NCBI RefSeq assembly: GCF_945859685.1
Contig: NC_079149.1
Coordinates: forward strand, 135,572,153-135,636,152
DNA: 64,000 nt
Direction of reading: 5' to 3'
Origin: Eupeodes corollae
Lineage: Eukaryota > Arthropoda > Insecta > Diptera > Syrphidae
Position numbers and translations under genes: made by a program
Part shown: in pieces, positions 1 through 11,978 of the stretch
Position numbering within the stretch: the stretch's first letter is position 1
Layout: each line of letters opens with the position of its first letter
Notes under the pieces: model-generated
Databases searched by the model: none
Seen by the model: only the letters and a program-made list of their open reading frames with translations
Told to the model about the DNA's origin: nothing

Positions 1-2
1 GC

Positions 3-515
3 ACAACCGCCGCCGATTCAGAAGTGCTTCAAATATCTGCTGAGGCGTTAAAGAAACTCCAAACGGAACTAGCATCGAATCTCTTAAATCGCAACAAAAG
101 CGAGAGCACCCCCGAGAACACCACCAACATCACCCAGGGCCTTAAATCCTTCGACAACATAGACGCAAAATATCAACGTTTCTATGATGACTCAAAGGAT
201 TCTGAAATCGACAATCTACCAGTGTCTAGTAACAACGAGATGAACCTTCGTAAATTAATAGCGAAGAATGGTAAATCCATTGCCACGAAATTCCATCATT
301 CAAAATATGGCTACAACGATACAACAGACGACGATGACGAATTCGAGAGAGTCAATCTAATGATGAATTGTTGTAGTCTATCTGCAGGCGGTATGACCAC
401 TTCATCATCTTCTGCCCCGTCCGAAGATGACGAGAAGACCCTCTGCGAGGACTTAAAGGGTCTACTAGAGAACGATGGTCTGCGAAAGGGATTTGATTTT
501 TTAAACAACTGGTAA
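3..515 (+). CDS. C-terminal exon of an unrecognised gene (5' part outside window)
   Basis: The frame is open from base 3 to a TAA at 513-515, with no ATG near the left edge, so this looks like the last coding exon of a plus-strand gene that begins outside the window. The roughly 170 residues are hydrophilic: Asn/Ser/Thr-rich at first, then an acidic run of Asp residues, a Ser-rich stretch, a second acidic stretch, and an end in Asn-Asn-Trp. There is no signal peptide, membrane segment or catalytic motif that I recognise, and the region reads as a disordered tail. Codon use is fly-like. An AATAAA lies at 813-818, about 300 bp past the stop. I cannot assign a family. The reading frame itself is fairly secure; the exon start lies off the window. 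Confidence 0.6.
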   Translation, partial: TTAADSEVLQISAEALKKLQTELASNLLNRNKSESTPENTTNITQGLKSFDNIDAKYQRFYDDSKDSEIDNLPVSSNNEMNLRKLIAKNGKSIATKFHHSKYGYNDTTDDDDEFERVNLMMNCCSLSAGGMTTSSSSAPSEDDEKTLCEDLKGLLENDGLRKGFDFLNNW

Positions 516-1621
516 AGGCTGAATGGTGCCATGTTTTGGATAGTAGTTTCTTAAGAGGAATTCCTAGAATAGTATTATAAAAAAAAGTCTTTTGTAATTT
601 TATATTTTATATATTAAGGATAAAAATATATGTACGAGTAGGTAAACCTCAGTCCCAAATATCAACAGATAAATAAATAATATCAATATTACTTAGAGTC
701 GTAAGTTTAAACTAACCATGACATTTTACTTGAACTGTTTTTTTATACTCTACTTATTCACATAATTATATCATATTTTAAGTTTATTTTCACCAACAAA
801 AAAGGGTAGTGCAATAAATTGTGCTGAAAATATTTCATTATGTACTTGTGACCAAAGAATTAATAAAAGAAAACATACATTTTGGTTACAAAATAAAACG
901 ATAATTAAGTGTTTTCTTATGTTAAAAATGTTCAGACGAAAACAACTAAGGTGAGATTAAACAATTTATTCTATTAAAATTAATTTCAAAAAGAACATTA
1001 CTTGCTTTTAAAAATCCTTTGTCCTCGCTCATAAGAGTTTGGGGTTTAGTTAACATCCTTAAAGTGTGGATAAGATACAAATCTAAATTTTGCTACTCTA
1101 GCTTAAAACAATTTTGTGTCTTGTGGTTACAAAATCCATTTTTTTGTCAAGGGGTTGTGAATCTTTACAATGATTATGAATTTGAGCAATTAAGAAAGGA
1201 GATATCGATGAACATTGAATGTCTGCACATTTCATTATTTAGAATTCCACATCGTAAAGTTCGGCTGAAAAAAGAATACATACTTAGAAATACGTACGAA
1301 ATTAAGCTCAAGGGTTTCGTAGAACTACGGAGTTTATGGTTGTGAGAAAATTTTGTTATTTATTAAAATAATTCTAATAATGCAACAGAGCAACAAAAAC
1401 TGTAGCGATGCCGTCTCTTACAGAATTTAAGTTTAATTTATTTTAAGAAAATTGAATGCGTTAATAGTCGCAAAAGTTCTACCAAACTCTGTCAAATACT
1501 TTTCACCCAATCAAGGGAATTAAATTTCATATATACATAGATCTATTATTGCAATTCGTTATTTTCTTAAAATTTAAATAATTAATCAGTTAAATAATTA
1601 AAAATGGTAGCTTAAAGATTT
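516..1621. other. Intergenic, AT-rich
   Basis: This probably includes the 3' UTR of the preceding gene. A 108-codon open frame at 1019-1345 resembles no known domain and has poor codon bias, so I do not call it. I see nothing else here. Confidence 0.5.
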
Positions 1622-2398
1622 TGTAAGAAAAGTTAAGATTAGATTTCGGTAGGTCCGCTAAGACACTTAAGCGGAGAGAAATTGGCTAAGAAATTTACGG
1701 AGGGCCACAGCGTGGTAGAACATTATGAAACACGAGAAAAAAAATGAAGGCCAAGAAAACGATACCCACGACTTAGACTTAAACTTAACTAAACAAATTT
1801 AAACCGCAGACCCAAAAGCAATTTTTTAAATGTGAATCGAAAGATGACTATTTTCATACCGTAGCAATACGACCATTAAAAAGCAGTCGTAAAATAGTAG
1901 AGAAGCGTTTTAAAAAGCGATGAGGTCAAAACGCGTGCCCAAGGGATTTACTATTTTACTCGGTAATACTGTAATGTGTATACACTCCTTATCTCTAATA
2001 TCGTGTTAAAGTAGAATAAGTACGTAGCAACCGTTTTATTTGTAGTAGTAAACACTTTAGAACATTTAGAATAAGGGGCAACATCTTGTGATTAAAGGGA
2101 GAACCTGCTTCGTTAACCATCGAGAACATTCAGCGATTACAAGAACCAAGTAGTTTCTCGAACCGATTTGAGGTATATAAATAGGCGCTCGGAAGCGAAG
2201 CGGTGGATTACTGATTGCGAACTGCTATAAAGTAAAGACTGTGTTTGAAAAGTAATAATTGAAAGCAAAGACTGTGTTTGAATAGTAAAAATTAAAAGTG
2301 TTGAATAAATAAGTTTGGAGCGATTTAAATAAAGTAAAATTGGGCTTTATTTACAAGTGTGAATAAGTTTTAATTGTCGGACCAAGCGGAATATTACA
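1622..2398 (+). repeat. Possible retrotransposon LTR (solo or truncated element)
   Basis: The block begins TGTAAG and ends TTACA. It carries a TATA box (TATATAAATA, 2174-2183) followed by a GC-rich start region, and it has AATAAA-type signals near 2302-2330 before a short tail. That is the order promoter, R, polyadenylation expected of an LTR read on the plus strand. A 16-bp repeat (AAAGACTGTGTTTGAA) occurs at 2234-2249 and again at 2267-2282. TGG at 2402 could begin a primer-binding site. I found no clear target duplication and no partner LTR or gag-pol nearby, so a host promoter or another repeat is possible. Confidence 0.35.
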
Positions 2399-2812
2399 AA
2401 ATGGTTCAATTCCAAATTATCGGGAATACAAACATTCGAAATAAATTTCTAAACTTACACAACAAACATAAAAGACCAAAAGTCCACAATTTGAAATTTT
2501 GGTCAGTTATATGATAAATTATTGGGATTTATATAAAAGATATTTAAGAGCCAATAGGCGATACAAATATCTCACCAAATGTGGGAAACATTATCCCAAA
2601 ATCTTAAAGATAAGGGTATGACTCATTACTATTTTTCTGTTATGTTTTTAGGTGTGGTCGGATTTTAATTGTTGTCAAAAAATTCAATATTGCTTATTAC
2701 AATCTAATCGGAACAGAATTATTTTCGACCTCTAGATTTTAATCAAACATGACAAAACAATGGTAGAGTAGTCGAAAAAGTTTGTCTTCCGATTCCGTCC
2801 GTCTATCCTCGC

Positions 2813-2878
2813 CCTTACAACTCAAACCATTGGGCCTTACAACTCAAACCATTGGGCCTTACAACTCAAACCATTGGG
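2813..2878. repeat. Three perfect tandem copies of a 22-bp unit
   Basis: The unit begins CCTTACAACTCAAACC and ends ATTGGG. Copies lie at 2813-2834, 2835-2856 and 2857-2878 with no mismatches. This is a small minisatellite in non-coding DNA. Confidence 0.95.
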
Positions 2879-3132
2879 TTGATTGATTGAAACGAACCTA
2901 TAGAATAATATTAAACTGTTTTGACGATTTTCAAAACTAAATCTGAAAAAATAATGTTTTTTTAAGTAATCAAATTGCATTTAAATCTTTCAACACGAAC
3001 TTATTTTGTAGGTATGTTTTTAAACCTTAAATGTAGGTACTATGTACTAGAAATCTCGTGTGATCCAGTAGAGGAATTTTTTTTAATATTACTTTGTTTT
3101 TCCGGAAATTGAAAGTTTTGTTTTAAGAATCA

Positions 3133-4120
3133 TTAATGTTTAACAGACGATTTCATAGGATGCTTGAATTTAAGCTTCAGTCCTATGTGAACTAGGGCCG
3201 CACACAACAAACTTCTCCATCTAGCTCGGTCCCTAGCTAGATGTCTCCAGTTTCGCGCTCCAAGTTGGGTGAGGTCACCTTCCACTTGTGCGCGCCACCT
3301 GATCCGCGGTCTTTCTCTACTGCTCTGTCCTGTGGGTGTGGATTTAAAGACTCTCCGGGCTGGAACATTGCTTTCTATGCGCACTACGTGACCCAGCCAT
3401 CTTAGTCGTTGAACTTTTACCCTTCTGGCATAGTCTACGCCGCTGTACAGCCCGTACAGCTCGTGGTTCCATCTTTTCCTCCCCTTCTCTTCGATGCATA
3501 CGGGACCGTAGATCACACGAAGAACTTTTCTCTCGAAACGACCCAAGGTGCTTTCATCCGCTTTTGTCATAGTCCATGCTTCTTCACCGTACAGCAGGAC
3601 GGGGATGATAAGGGTCTTATATAGCGACACTTTGGAACCACGAGAGAGGACAAGAGTTATTCTTCGTTTCATTTCAGCGCTGGTGTTGTTTTCTGCGTTT
3701 ACAGCGGAGCCTAGTTAAACGAAGTCCTTGACTACCTCTAAGTTACGTCTGTCGATGGTGACGTCTTGACCAAGACGTCGGAGTTGTAGGTCCTTTCTTG
3801 ACGACAGCATGTACTTTGTTTTACCTTCATTAACTGTTAAGCATGTTTTTTCAGCCTCTCCCTCAATACTCACAAAAGCCCCATTGACATCGCGCTGAGT
3901 TCTTCCGATTATGTCATTGTCATCAGCTTATGCTAGTTATTGGACAGACTTTTGAAAGATAACGCCTGAAGTGTTGACGTGTGAGCTCTGCACTATTCTT
4001 TCAAGTAAAATGTTATAAAAATCGCATGACAGCGCATTACCTTGTTTCCAACCTTTATGGAGCAGCGTGAATTCATGGTCATTTTGCATAAACGGAGGAG
4101 TGTGGCATTTGAATTCAAGC
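3133..4120 (-). mobile_element. LINE-A copy 1: 3' part of a non-LTR retrotransposon (RT end and C-terminal domain)
   Basis: On the minus strand a frame from 3672 to 3133 encodes the post-RT region typical of insect LINEs. It has LYKTLIIPVLLYG, then AWTMTKADE, an ELYGLY segment and RLRWLGHVVR. Upstream, from about 4110 to 3680, the same strand still shows ADDNDIIGRT, the RT active-site region, with its leading Tyr broken by a frameshift, followed by NEGKTKYML. The copy is 5' truncated and frame-broken, so it is inactive. Its 3' end (near 3175-3210) resembles that of the copies at 38.2, 45.0 and 16.8 kb and also the tail of the SINE at 45.8 kb. Confidence 0.85.
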
Positions 4121-5736
4121 TACAATCCAAAATTTTAGCTTCCAAGGAACAGTACAGTACAATACAGTAGTTTCAACCATATCAAAAATTCCCAAGAAAT
4201 TTTATCCACCATAGATTCCAGTATCTCAGAATGAAAACAAATAAATTGAAACTTGTTCTTTAATGTATCAAAAATTATTTATTTTGTATTTATCATCTTG
4301 CTAAATCAAATTTAAAAACTATCTTTCGAGTGTATACAATTTTATTTCTCAAAGGCACTCATTCTGGACCTAGCCTTGCAATGTTTTTTTTTTATTTTAA
4401 ACTGTTACTTGAATATTTAAGATTTATAAATTATTATTCATTATTATTATTATCATCATATAATTGAATACACAAGTATAAAACAAAACAAAAAAATAAA
4501 TAAATTGGAAAGTATTAAATTTTGTGTTGTTTTTTTTCTTATATACAATATAAGAATTTTATGATATATTAAAAAGAAATTTATAAAATATATTATTATA
4601 AATTAATTTTTTTCTTTGTTAAGCATAATAATAATATTTTAATTAATAAAATTTAGTTTTATTTTTAATTGGTTGATTAATTTCTTTAGAAGACTAGATA
4701 ATTTTTCGATATATGCATGCTTTTGCTTTGTTTTTTGAAATAAATTAAATAAATTATAAAAAAGGAAAAAGAAACAAAAATAACAAAAATAAAATACATC
4801 ATTATTATGTTAGACGAAATTTGTTTAACGATTTAAAATTTAGACCTCTTTTTTTATTTTCTTTAAGGCAGTAAACAACATACTACAATTTTTAATCAAT
4901 TTTTCTATTAAGGAAGTAAAGTTTCAATTGATATACGTTTTTCTTTTTGGATATATTTTGATAGAGTAAGGAATTTAATTCATTTTTATTTTTAATGCTT
5001 TCATTATGTTTAGGTTAATAACAAAGTCCAATGAAGTTATTTCTTTGTTATTAAAAATTATGATGATCCCTAAAAGGCAGCATGAATAGTAAACCTTCTT
5101 AATTTAAGCTTATCAAATTCTTGCACTATAATTTAGCTCGAGTCTGTGTTTCACTTGCATTCGAGATGAAATAAAAAAATAGTGGACAAATTATCGCCTG
5201 GTCAAAGGAGTTTCTAAATGTCACTCAATTTCTAGAACCTTGCTGATAATATTGGAAACTTTATGTTTCTGAGATAAATAGACAAGATCTTTCTTTTTTC
5301 ATTCAGTTTACAACATCTGCCTTGTATGATTGAAGAAGTAAAATGCTTGTTTCCTAAATGAATGAGGGTTTAAACATTTTCTTTGTTCCAAAAGGAAAAT
5401 CGAGAACCTCAAAACAGTACTTCTTTCTGGAAGCAATCAGTAATTGAATCCAGTGATTTGATTTTGCTTTATTTGAAACATTAACACATAAAACTTGTGA
5501 ATGGAAAACCCTAAAAAAAGAAAGCGCACAAGAAACTACCTTGACAGCTTACAAGTCTAAGATGAGTTTAGATGAAAATTATATTAGTAAAATGCGGAAA
5601 ACGAATTATGAGATGGATGAATTGAAAAGAATCATGGGGTATTATTTTTTTTTAAATTTTTGTTACATTTTATAAAAAAAATAAACCTTAAACCGATTTT
5701 TTTAAACGTCTCGCAAAGACATATGTATTTAAATTA
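4121..5736. other. Intergenic, very AT-rich
   Basis: This stretch holds long A/T runs, ATT/TAA microsatellite-like patches (for example 4432-4455) and no open frame of coding character. I see nothing definable. Confidence 0.5.
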
Positions 5737-5925
5737 GGCCCTTATTATGAAAAGCGATTCAAATGATAAACTCAAATTCGTGACTCCTATGTTTATGTTC
5801 ACTTGGAAAGTCAAAGGAGACGGTTAAGGAAATGTTGCTCTATTTTGATGGACAAAGTCCATCTCTCTAAGTATTATAAGTTCGCTTTGGGTTGAATGTT
5901 CGAATTACTATTCATAATAAGGACC
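5737..5925. mobile_element. MITE, Harbinger-like ends
   Basis: Terminal inverted repeats: the left end reads GGCCCTTATTATGAA and the right end is TTCATAATAAGGACC, with imperfect complementarity continuing inward for about 25 bp. TTA precedes and TAA follows the element. It is about 190 bp with no coding capacity. The end sequence resembles that of the larger element at 17374-18514 (GCCCTCATTATG), which suggests a small non-autonomous relative of the same family. Confidence 0.65.
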
Positions 5926-6447
5926 TAAAACTTACTGCACACGTTTTTCTATTGACCCTTTCCTAGCAAAACTTATTGTGCTGCTAAATCAATATTAAAT
6001 AAAAACTAGTAGTCCCTAATCTAATCCATCATCATTCCATTCTTTTGTTTTTAATATGTTTTAGTTTTATCTTAAAAGAAAAATAAATTGGAAAGCTAGA
6101 ATATTTTATCTTCGTTAATAGATAAAAATTGTGTGTATGATGTTTGAATAAATGTGATTAGAACTTAGGTCTAAATTTTTTAGTTTGTTTTTCTTTTATG
6201 TGTAAAACAACGCTTTTTAGTGTTGATATTTTTTGAAGACAAAAAATAAACTAATTGCACTTATTTATACGAATATTTCGCTAATATAATAATTCTTCGC
6301 ACAAAAATAAAGGATCTCTTTTAATTGATGATGATTTAAATAATTCAATCATCAATCAAATAATAATAATAATAGAAAGAAAAAGAAGAGAACAAAAAAA
6401 CTGAAAGAATTTAAATAAAATTAATACAAAAAATAATATCTCTTGAT

Positions 6448-6795
6448 TCACTCGTTATCATGGGGGTTGTCTGTATCAATTGTCGTTTCATCAGCTGTTG
6501 CTAAGTTTCGTTTGCTGGATGATTTTACCAGCTCCAAGTATTTCTCACCGTCAAATCGATCCGTCTCATCGTTGATGTTCTGTGAAAAAAAAGAATAAAA
6601 CATTTTTATTTTGTTCTTTTGTTGAATGAAATTTGAAACCAAAACTTGTTTTTAAGTTTAGTGCATTTTATGCATTATTTTGTGCATTGCTTTGCTAGAT
6701 TTTGTTTTTAAAGGAGAAACAATATAAAAAACTATGTGAACTTGAATGAACGCTTACCTGAAAATAATAATAACTAATCAAAGCACGACCAGCAT
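6448..6795 (-). CDS. Last two coding exons of an unrecognised minus-strand gene
   Basis: The terminal exon (6579-6448) follows a strong acceptor (T-rich tract, CAG) and encodes 43 acidic residues including INDETDRFDGEKYLEL, ending in a TGA. A short upstream exon (6795-6758, 38 nt) ends CAG|GTAAGC and encodes DAGRALISYYYFQ; the two join in phase 0. The Tyr/Phe-rich end followed by an acidic cytosolic-looking tail would suit a membrane protein C-terminus, but I do not recognise the family. The short exon's acceptor (ACATAG) has a weak pyrimidine tract, so its left limit is less certain. Earlier exons should lie at higher coordinates, and I could not find them. It could also be an alternative terminus of mextli, but nothing shows this. 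Confidence 0.42.
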
Positions 6796-6859
6796 CTATG
6801 TACGTTTAATTGCTTATACGAGTATACCTTACCAACGATGGGAATGAAGAACAAGCAAT

Positions 6860-8066
6860 TAGGATGATGATAGGAAGTAATATTTTGATGAAAACTGATG
6901 GGCGCTTTAATTTTTAGTTAGCAGGGTGACAGTGATGATACTCAGATTGCATCTCAACAATCTGATGGTGAATGGTAACGTGCTTTAATAATAAATCATG
7001 CTTCATTCAAAGAAAACAAATTTAATATTGTTAATTTAAATTTATCTGAAAAAAGACTTCTTAGATGGATTTGCAATTAGACAACATGCGAAATCCAAAC
7101 AAGACGAAATTTTACCACATTTTTGAGTTGTAAAGTTTAGTTTGTGACATTTTACAATTATGGTGTATTAATACTTCACTTTGTGTGACTAAATCAAAAC
7201 CCATTATATCAAAAACAGAACGTTAGTTTTTATTTGAATTAACTTTAAGTCCTTTCACAGTTTTTTTTTTTTTTAATAAAATCATACACTTAAAAATTGT
7301 CAATATTTAATTAAATTGGATAGTACCTTCAGTTATCAGAATAGGTACTTCCAAGTAATACGAGTATGAATAAAATACTTAAGAAGGTACTCAACGATTG
7401 AGAACCTAAAAGTTTGATGAGCACCCTCCCCTTGCTATGTACTGGAGGAGAATTTTTTCAATATTTTTTTCTTAATGGTTGAATTCAAGCCAAGCTTCTT
7501 TAAGCAAAGGAAAATGGCGATTTTGTAGCCAAAAGCTTTCTCGGAACTGGTAGTGGTTTGGAAGCAACCAAAATATTAGAATTTTCTTAAATTTGGTAGG
7601 AAATCCAGGTTTCAAAAGTAGAGTTAAATCATTCAATGGTGTCTTACATTTTTTTAAATTTGATTACAAATTGAACTTATTTCCCTCTAACTCTAAATTG
7701 CTAAAATAGCTAACCAAATAGAAATTAATTCATCATCGAAGGGAATATGTTAATAGAAAAGGATTTTGAAAAGAGTTCACAAGTTTTGGCCAAAACATGT
7801 ACACGATTCTCGAATATGAAAAAAAAATATTTGTTTTAAAAAAAAGCTAGTCCACTTCTACTTTGGTAATCATTATTCGGGAATTTAACTACATTCGTCA
7901 CTATGCTTTTTCACTAATTCCATCGTAGACAGAAACTTTTACGAATCCAAAAAGAAAGCAAATACGATCTTAGTGAAAAATTTAAATTTAATAGCGTATT
8001 ACGAACGAATTTGGTAATAGATTTTTTTCTAAGATTCGTAAAAGATTCAGATTAACGAATTCGAAA
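6860..8066. other. Non-coding, AT-rich
   Basis: If the 6.4-6.8 kb exons belong to a longer minus-strand gene, this is likely intron. No exon-like frame with matching splice sites was seen. Confidence 0.35.
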
Positions 8067-8068
8067 TA

Positions 8069-9550
8069 CACTGCCCGACAACCGATTAGCGCCCCCTCTA
8101 ATCTTTCAGTGTAAATGCAAGTAACTCGGAACGATTAATATGTATAATGCTCAATCTTTTTTATTCTCCTTTATTTACTCTATCTCTAAAAAAAACTTGA
8201 GTTCTGGAAATGAACCGTTATTTTGCTTTGCTTTATTCTGTCAAATGTGACAAAAATTAATGTATTTTTTGTGCGACAGTCGATTAGCACCTCTACCTCT
8301 TTTCTAAAAGTTTTTGCATGTAAGTAGTCGTGTTTTTCTTTTTTAAGTTATTATTAGTTTATTTTGAATAATTTTCAATTAAATTTAGTAAAAATGGGGA
8401 AAGCAAAACAGTTAAATGAAGGCGAAAGGCCAAAATAAAGGCTTATAGTGAGTGTGGTCAATCAATCTATCAAATTTAAAAAAAATTAACCGCAGCCGCT
8501 AAGTTATTTCCTCATTCTTAAGAAATGAGCATAGCTATGGAAAAAAATATGAAGGGCCGGCCATCTTCTGTCATTACAGCAGCTAACAAGCGAATTATTT
8601 TGAGGCACGCATCGAATTCACACTACTCTGCAGCCAAGATTAGAGAAAAAACCGGTGTAAAAGCATGCGTGCGGACTGTGCAAAGAGTTATTTTCAATGC
8701 TAAACATTTAAAGCGTCTAAAAATAAAAAGAAAAACCACCACTTAACCAATCTTCGAAAGGAAGAGCATATTTTAGATCGACTGCACAGCTGTGCTGGTG
8801 GTGTCATGGTATGGGGAGCTATAACGTACTATGGCACCATTGAATTTCAATTCCTTACTCGTCGTATAAATGCCACAGCTTACAATGGTGTACTAAGAAC
8901 GGCGTTCCCTGCAATCAAGGATATTTTTGGGCCCTTAGAATGGAAGTTCCAACACGATAACGCCCCTATCCACAACTCTAAGGTCGTAAAGTATTGGATT
9001 GAGCTCCAAAAAGTACCTTTTCTGATATGGCCGCCATACTCGCCCGACCTTAACATAATGGAAAATGTTTGGGGGTGGCTAGCACGCAAGGTTTACGAGT
9101 CTGGAAGGCAATATCCAACTGAAGCGGAACTCATTGAAGGAATAAAAAGTGCCTGGCAGACTATTTCTCTGGACTATATACGAGGTCATAGTTAACCGTG
9201 GTGGTACAACACATTATTAATTTTTTTAGGAATAAGTTGTAAATATAAGGGATTCAAATTAAAAAAAAACTTGGAAGTATTCTCTGCCCATTTTCTTATG
9301 TTATTTGGCATTTTCAAGTGAGGGGTCTAATCAAATGACCGGAAAAAAAGATGATTTTTCTTATTTAATTCTTTAAAATTCTGTTAAAATGTTATTTATT
9401 GAGATCGTACCAAAACTTTCATTTATTTTCGAGGATAAAGTTACAAACTTTCATGGGCAAAAAGTTCGTTTCAAATGTTTTATTTGATTGGCTGATATTA
9501 AGCTTCAAAGATAAGAAGCATAGGGGGCGCTAATCGGTTGTCGGGCAGTG
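8069..9550 (+). mobile_element. Tc1-like element A, internally deleted, with perfect 29-bp inverted ends
   Basis: The ends begin CACTGCCCGACAACCG and are exactly complementary for 29 bp. TA duplications flank them at 8067-8068 and 9551-9552. Inside are two transposase pieces in different frames. At 8525-8746 there is a helix-turn-helix DNA-binding part with GRPSSVITAANKR and KTGVKACVRTVQRVI. At 8806-9195 there is the second half of the catalytic core: MVWGAITYYGT, then QHDNAPIH, then PYSPDLNIMENVWG, with 34 residues between the second Asp and the Glu (DD34E spacing). The stretch with the first catalytic Asp is missing between them, so the protein is dead, although the ends remain usable substrates. 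Confidence 0.93.
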
Positions 9551-11978
9551 TATGTCTGTTTTCAGATTTGTATCTATGTATTTTTATAAATAATTTTTTT
9601 TTATGGTGAAGTTGCTCAATTTTGTGTATAAAATGTGTATTTAATTAGATCGGAGCAGGTTCCTTACCGCTTAGCAGCTGTTCTGACTCCAACGAAAAAG
9701 AGAAATATAAAACAAAAAGTCCAGTTTTTACTTTAAGAGGTAGATTTAAAATAGTTTCTAGAGCCAATAGTGTCCGCAGTTAGGCTCTTACCTTTTTGTA
9801 TCAGCTTGTAATTTAAATTACGTGTTAATAAATAATAATAATAATAATAAAATAGTTTCTTAAAAAAAAAAACATTGACATATTGGGTTTTGATTTAATT
9901 CTATAATTTTTGTTGTTTACATTTTGCTTTATCATTCCCGGCATACAAAATGAATTTTATCAACGAAGGCGAATATTTTGGTTTGATTTTAGAGTCACTT
10001 GTTTTTTATTTAATTTTGTTGTAAAATACTGTCGCTCGGTTAAGAAGAAAAAACGACACAGTTGTGATAATCCTTGAAGTTTCCAAGTGTCTATTAACAT
10101 GTTCATCCACTTAGGACTACTTTTTTTTCTACATAAATATTTTACTATTAAATCCAATTGTGTCGTTTTTCATCTTGTATTTTTATTTTTCGTTCTGTGA
10201 TTTGAACGTTTGTCTGGAAACTATAAGGCATGCGATTAATAAACGCTGTTTTTATTTGCATGAATTAAATTCATTATTTTATTGACAAAAATATATATTT
10301 ATATATATTATGGGGCATGTATAATAAATATATACATACAGCTAAACAACAACAAAAAAAAAACATAAACCAAATAGTAAAAGAAAATTAGAATATATGT
10401 ATATAAGTTTTAAATATTAAATTAATCCACAAAATTATTATTAGTTACAACTTACAACCCCAAGAGTACTATAAAACAAATTAAAGTTTGAATGTTAAGT
10501 AATAGTTTTTTTTTTGTTTCTTCTTTTTAAATCATTGATTGATTGAAACATATTTTAATCTCTTTTTTATTTGTTTTAAATATATCCCTATATATACTAT
10601 ATATGTATATAATAAATACAAAAATATATATTCCTTTGTATATCAAGTTTTTTTTGTCTTTTGTTTTAGTTCTGTTTTACAGAATTGTTTCTTTTTTTTA
10701 ATTTTACACATTAATTGCTATTATTAATATTTTTTTAATTTCATCTGTTTCACAGCCAAACACAGATTCTTTTTTTTTTGTTTAAATTTAATTTTGTTTG
10801 ATTTTGTTTCTTTTGGCAAGCCAAGCTAATATTTTTAGTAATATTGATTGATGAATTTTAAATAAATTTTTTGATGAGCGTATGATTAGATTGTTTTCTT
10901 AATAGAACCGTTTCCAATACTTAAATGATAAATATCATGATCAAAATAATTTCAAATACAATTTGTTTGTTCAATAATATATTTGTTATGGGTAAAGCTA
11001 AAAGATAATGATGCATAGCCAATGGAAGTAAATAATAATAATAAACTAGCTTTCTATGTGATTTTTAAGGAATTTTGTATAAACAAAAAAACATTTGGAT
11101 TCTAATTTTTATTAATTTTTTGAGGTGTTTTTGTGGTACTTGTGATTGATTTACGTTTCCTAAATATTTATATTATATAAAATTTATAAAATTGAATCCA
11201 ACTCAACCTTTGAACATCTAATACATCTGATTTTTTGAATATATTTTTGTTTATAATTTGTAAAAAAAAAAACAACAAAGCCTCGATGAGAATTGCAGAT
11301 AGCAAAAGAAAATAAAAGAATCTCTTTTTTTGTAACTTCAAGAACGTTATCAAATCTTATTTTATGCGAACTTAAAAACGATCAATTAATTGTATCATCT
11401 TTAAAGTTTTTGGAACGAGGATAAAATTAAAAATTTCGTATATATGAAAAATAATGTGCTCATTCAGGTTTTTGTTTTGGAGGAAAATATAAAAAGAAAT
11501 TAAAAATTAAATAAAATCTTAAATTCCCTGTATTTAATACTGAAAATTTAACTTTGAGAAAGATTTTACAAAACATTCATGACCTCGAAAGATGCAGGAT
11601 CGAAAATCTTACTCAAACCTTACGACCGAATGTAATTTGAGTAAATGAAGTAAACATTTTTAATATTTAAAATTATTATGTACTCGAAAACATATACAAA
11701 AATTAACTTGAATTCCCTTTCTTCTTTTGTTGTATCAAAAAATTCTAAAAATAATAAAATTAAAATAAGTCAAACATTAGAAGCTTCTACTTAAACGAAT
11801 AAGTATGTGCTCGAAGATTTTTGTTAAACATTAGTTAAATCATTCAAATGATTTTAATTAAAATGACAAGAAAATAAAAAAAAAAACATTTGTTATTTAA
11901 ATAAAAATAAAATTAGTCAAAGAAAACAAAACATTAAGGAACAACATTCCAAAGAAACGTTAAGTTGAAAAGAAAAAG
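9551..11978. other. Intergenic and probable mextli 3' UTR
   Basis: AT-rich with an (AAT)n microsatellite at about 9830-9850. The part nearest 11978 should be mextli 3' UTR. A 65-codon minus frame at 10157-9960 has no recognisable domain and no paired splice sites. Confidence 0.45.

Noticed and set aside
1019..1345. 108-codon plus-strand frame
   Set aside because: It lies in AT-rich intergenic DNA with poor codon bias and no recognisable motif.
9960..10157. Minus-strand frame including SPKWMNMLIDTWKLQGL as a possible exon
   Set aside because: It reads partly like protein, but its acceptor and donor could not be matched to any neighbouring exon in phase.
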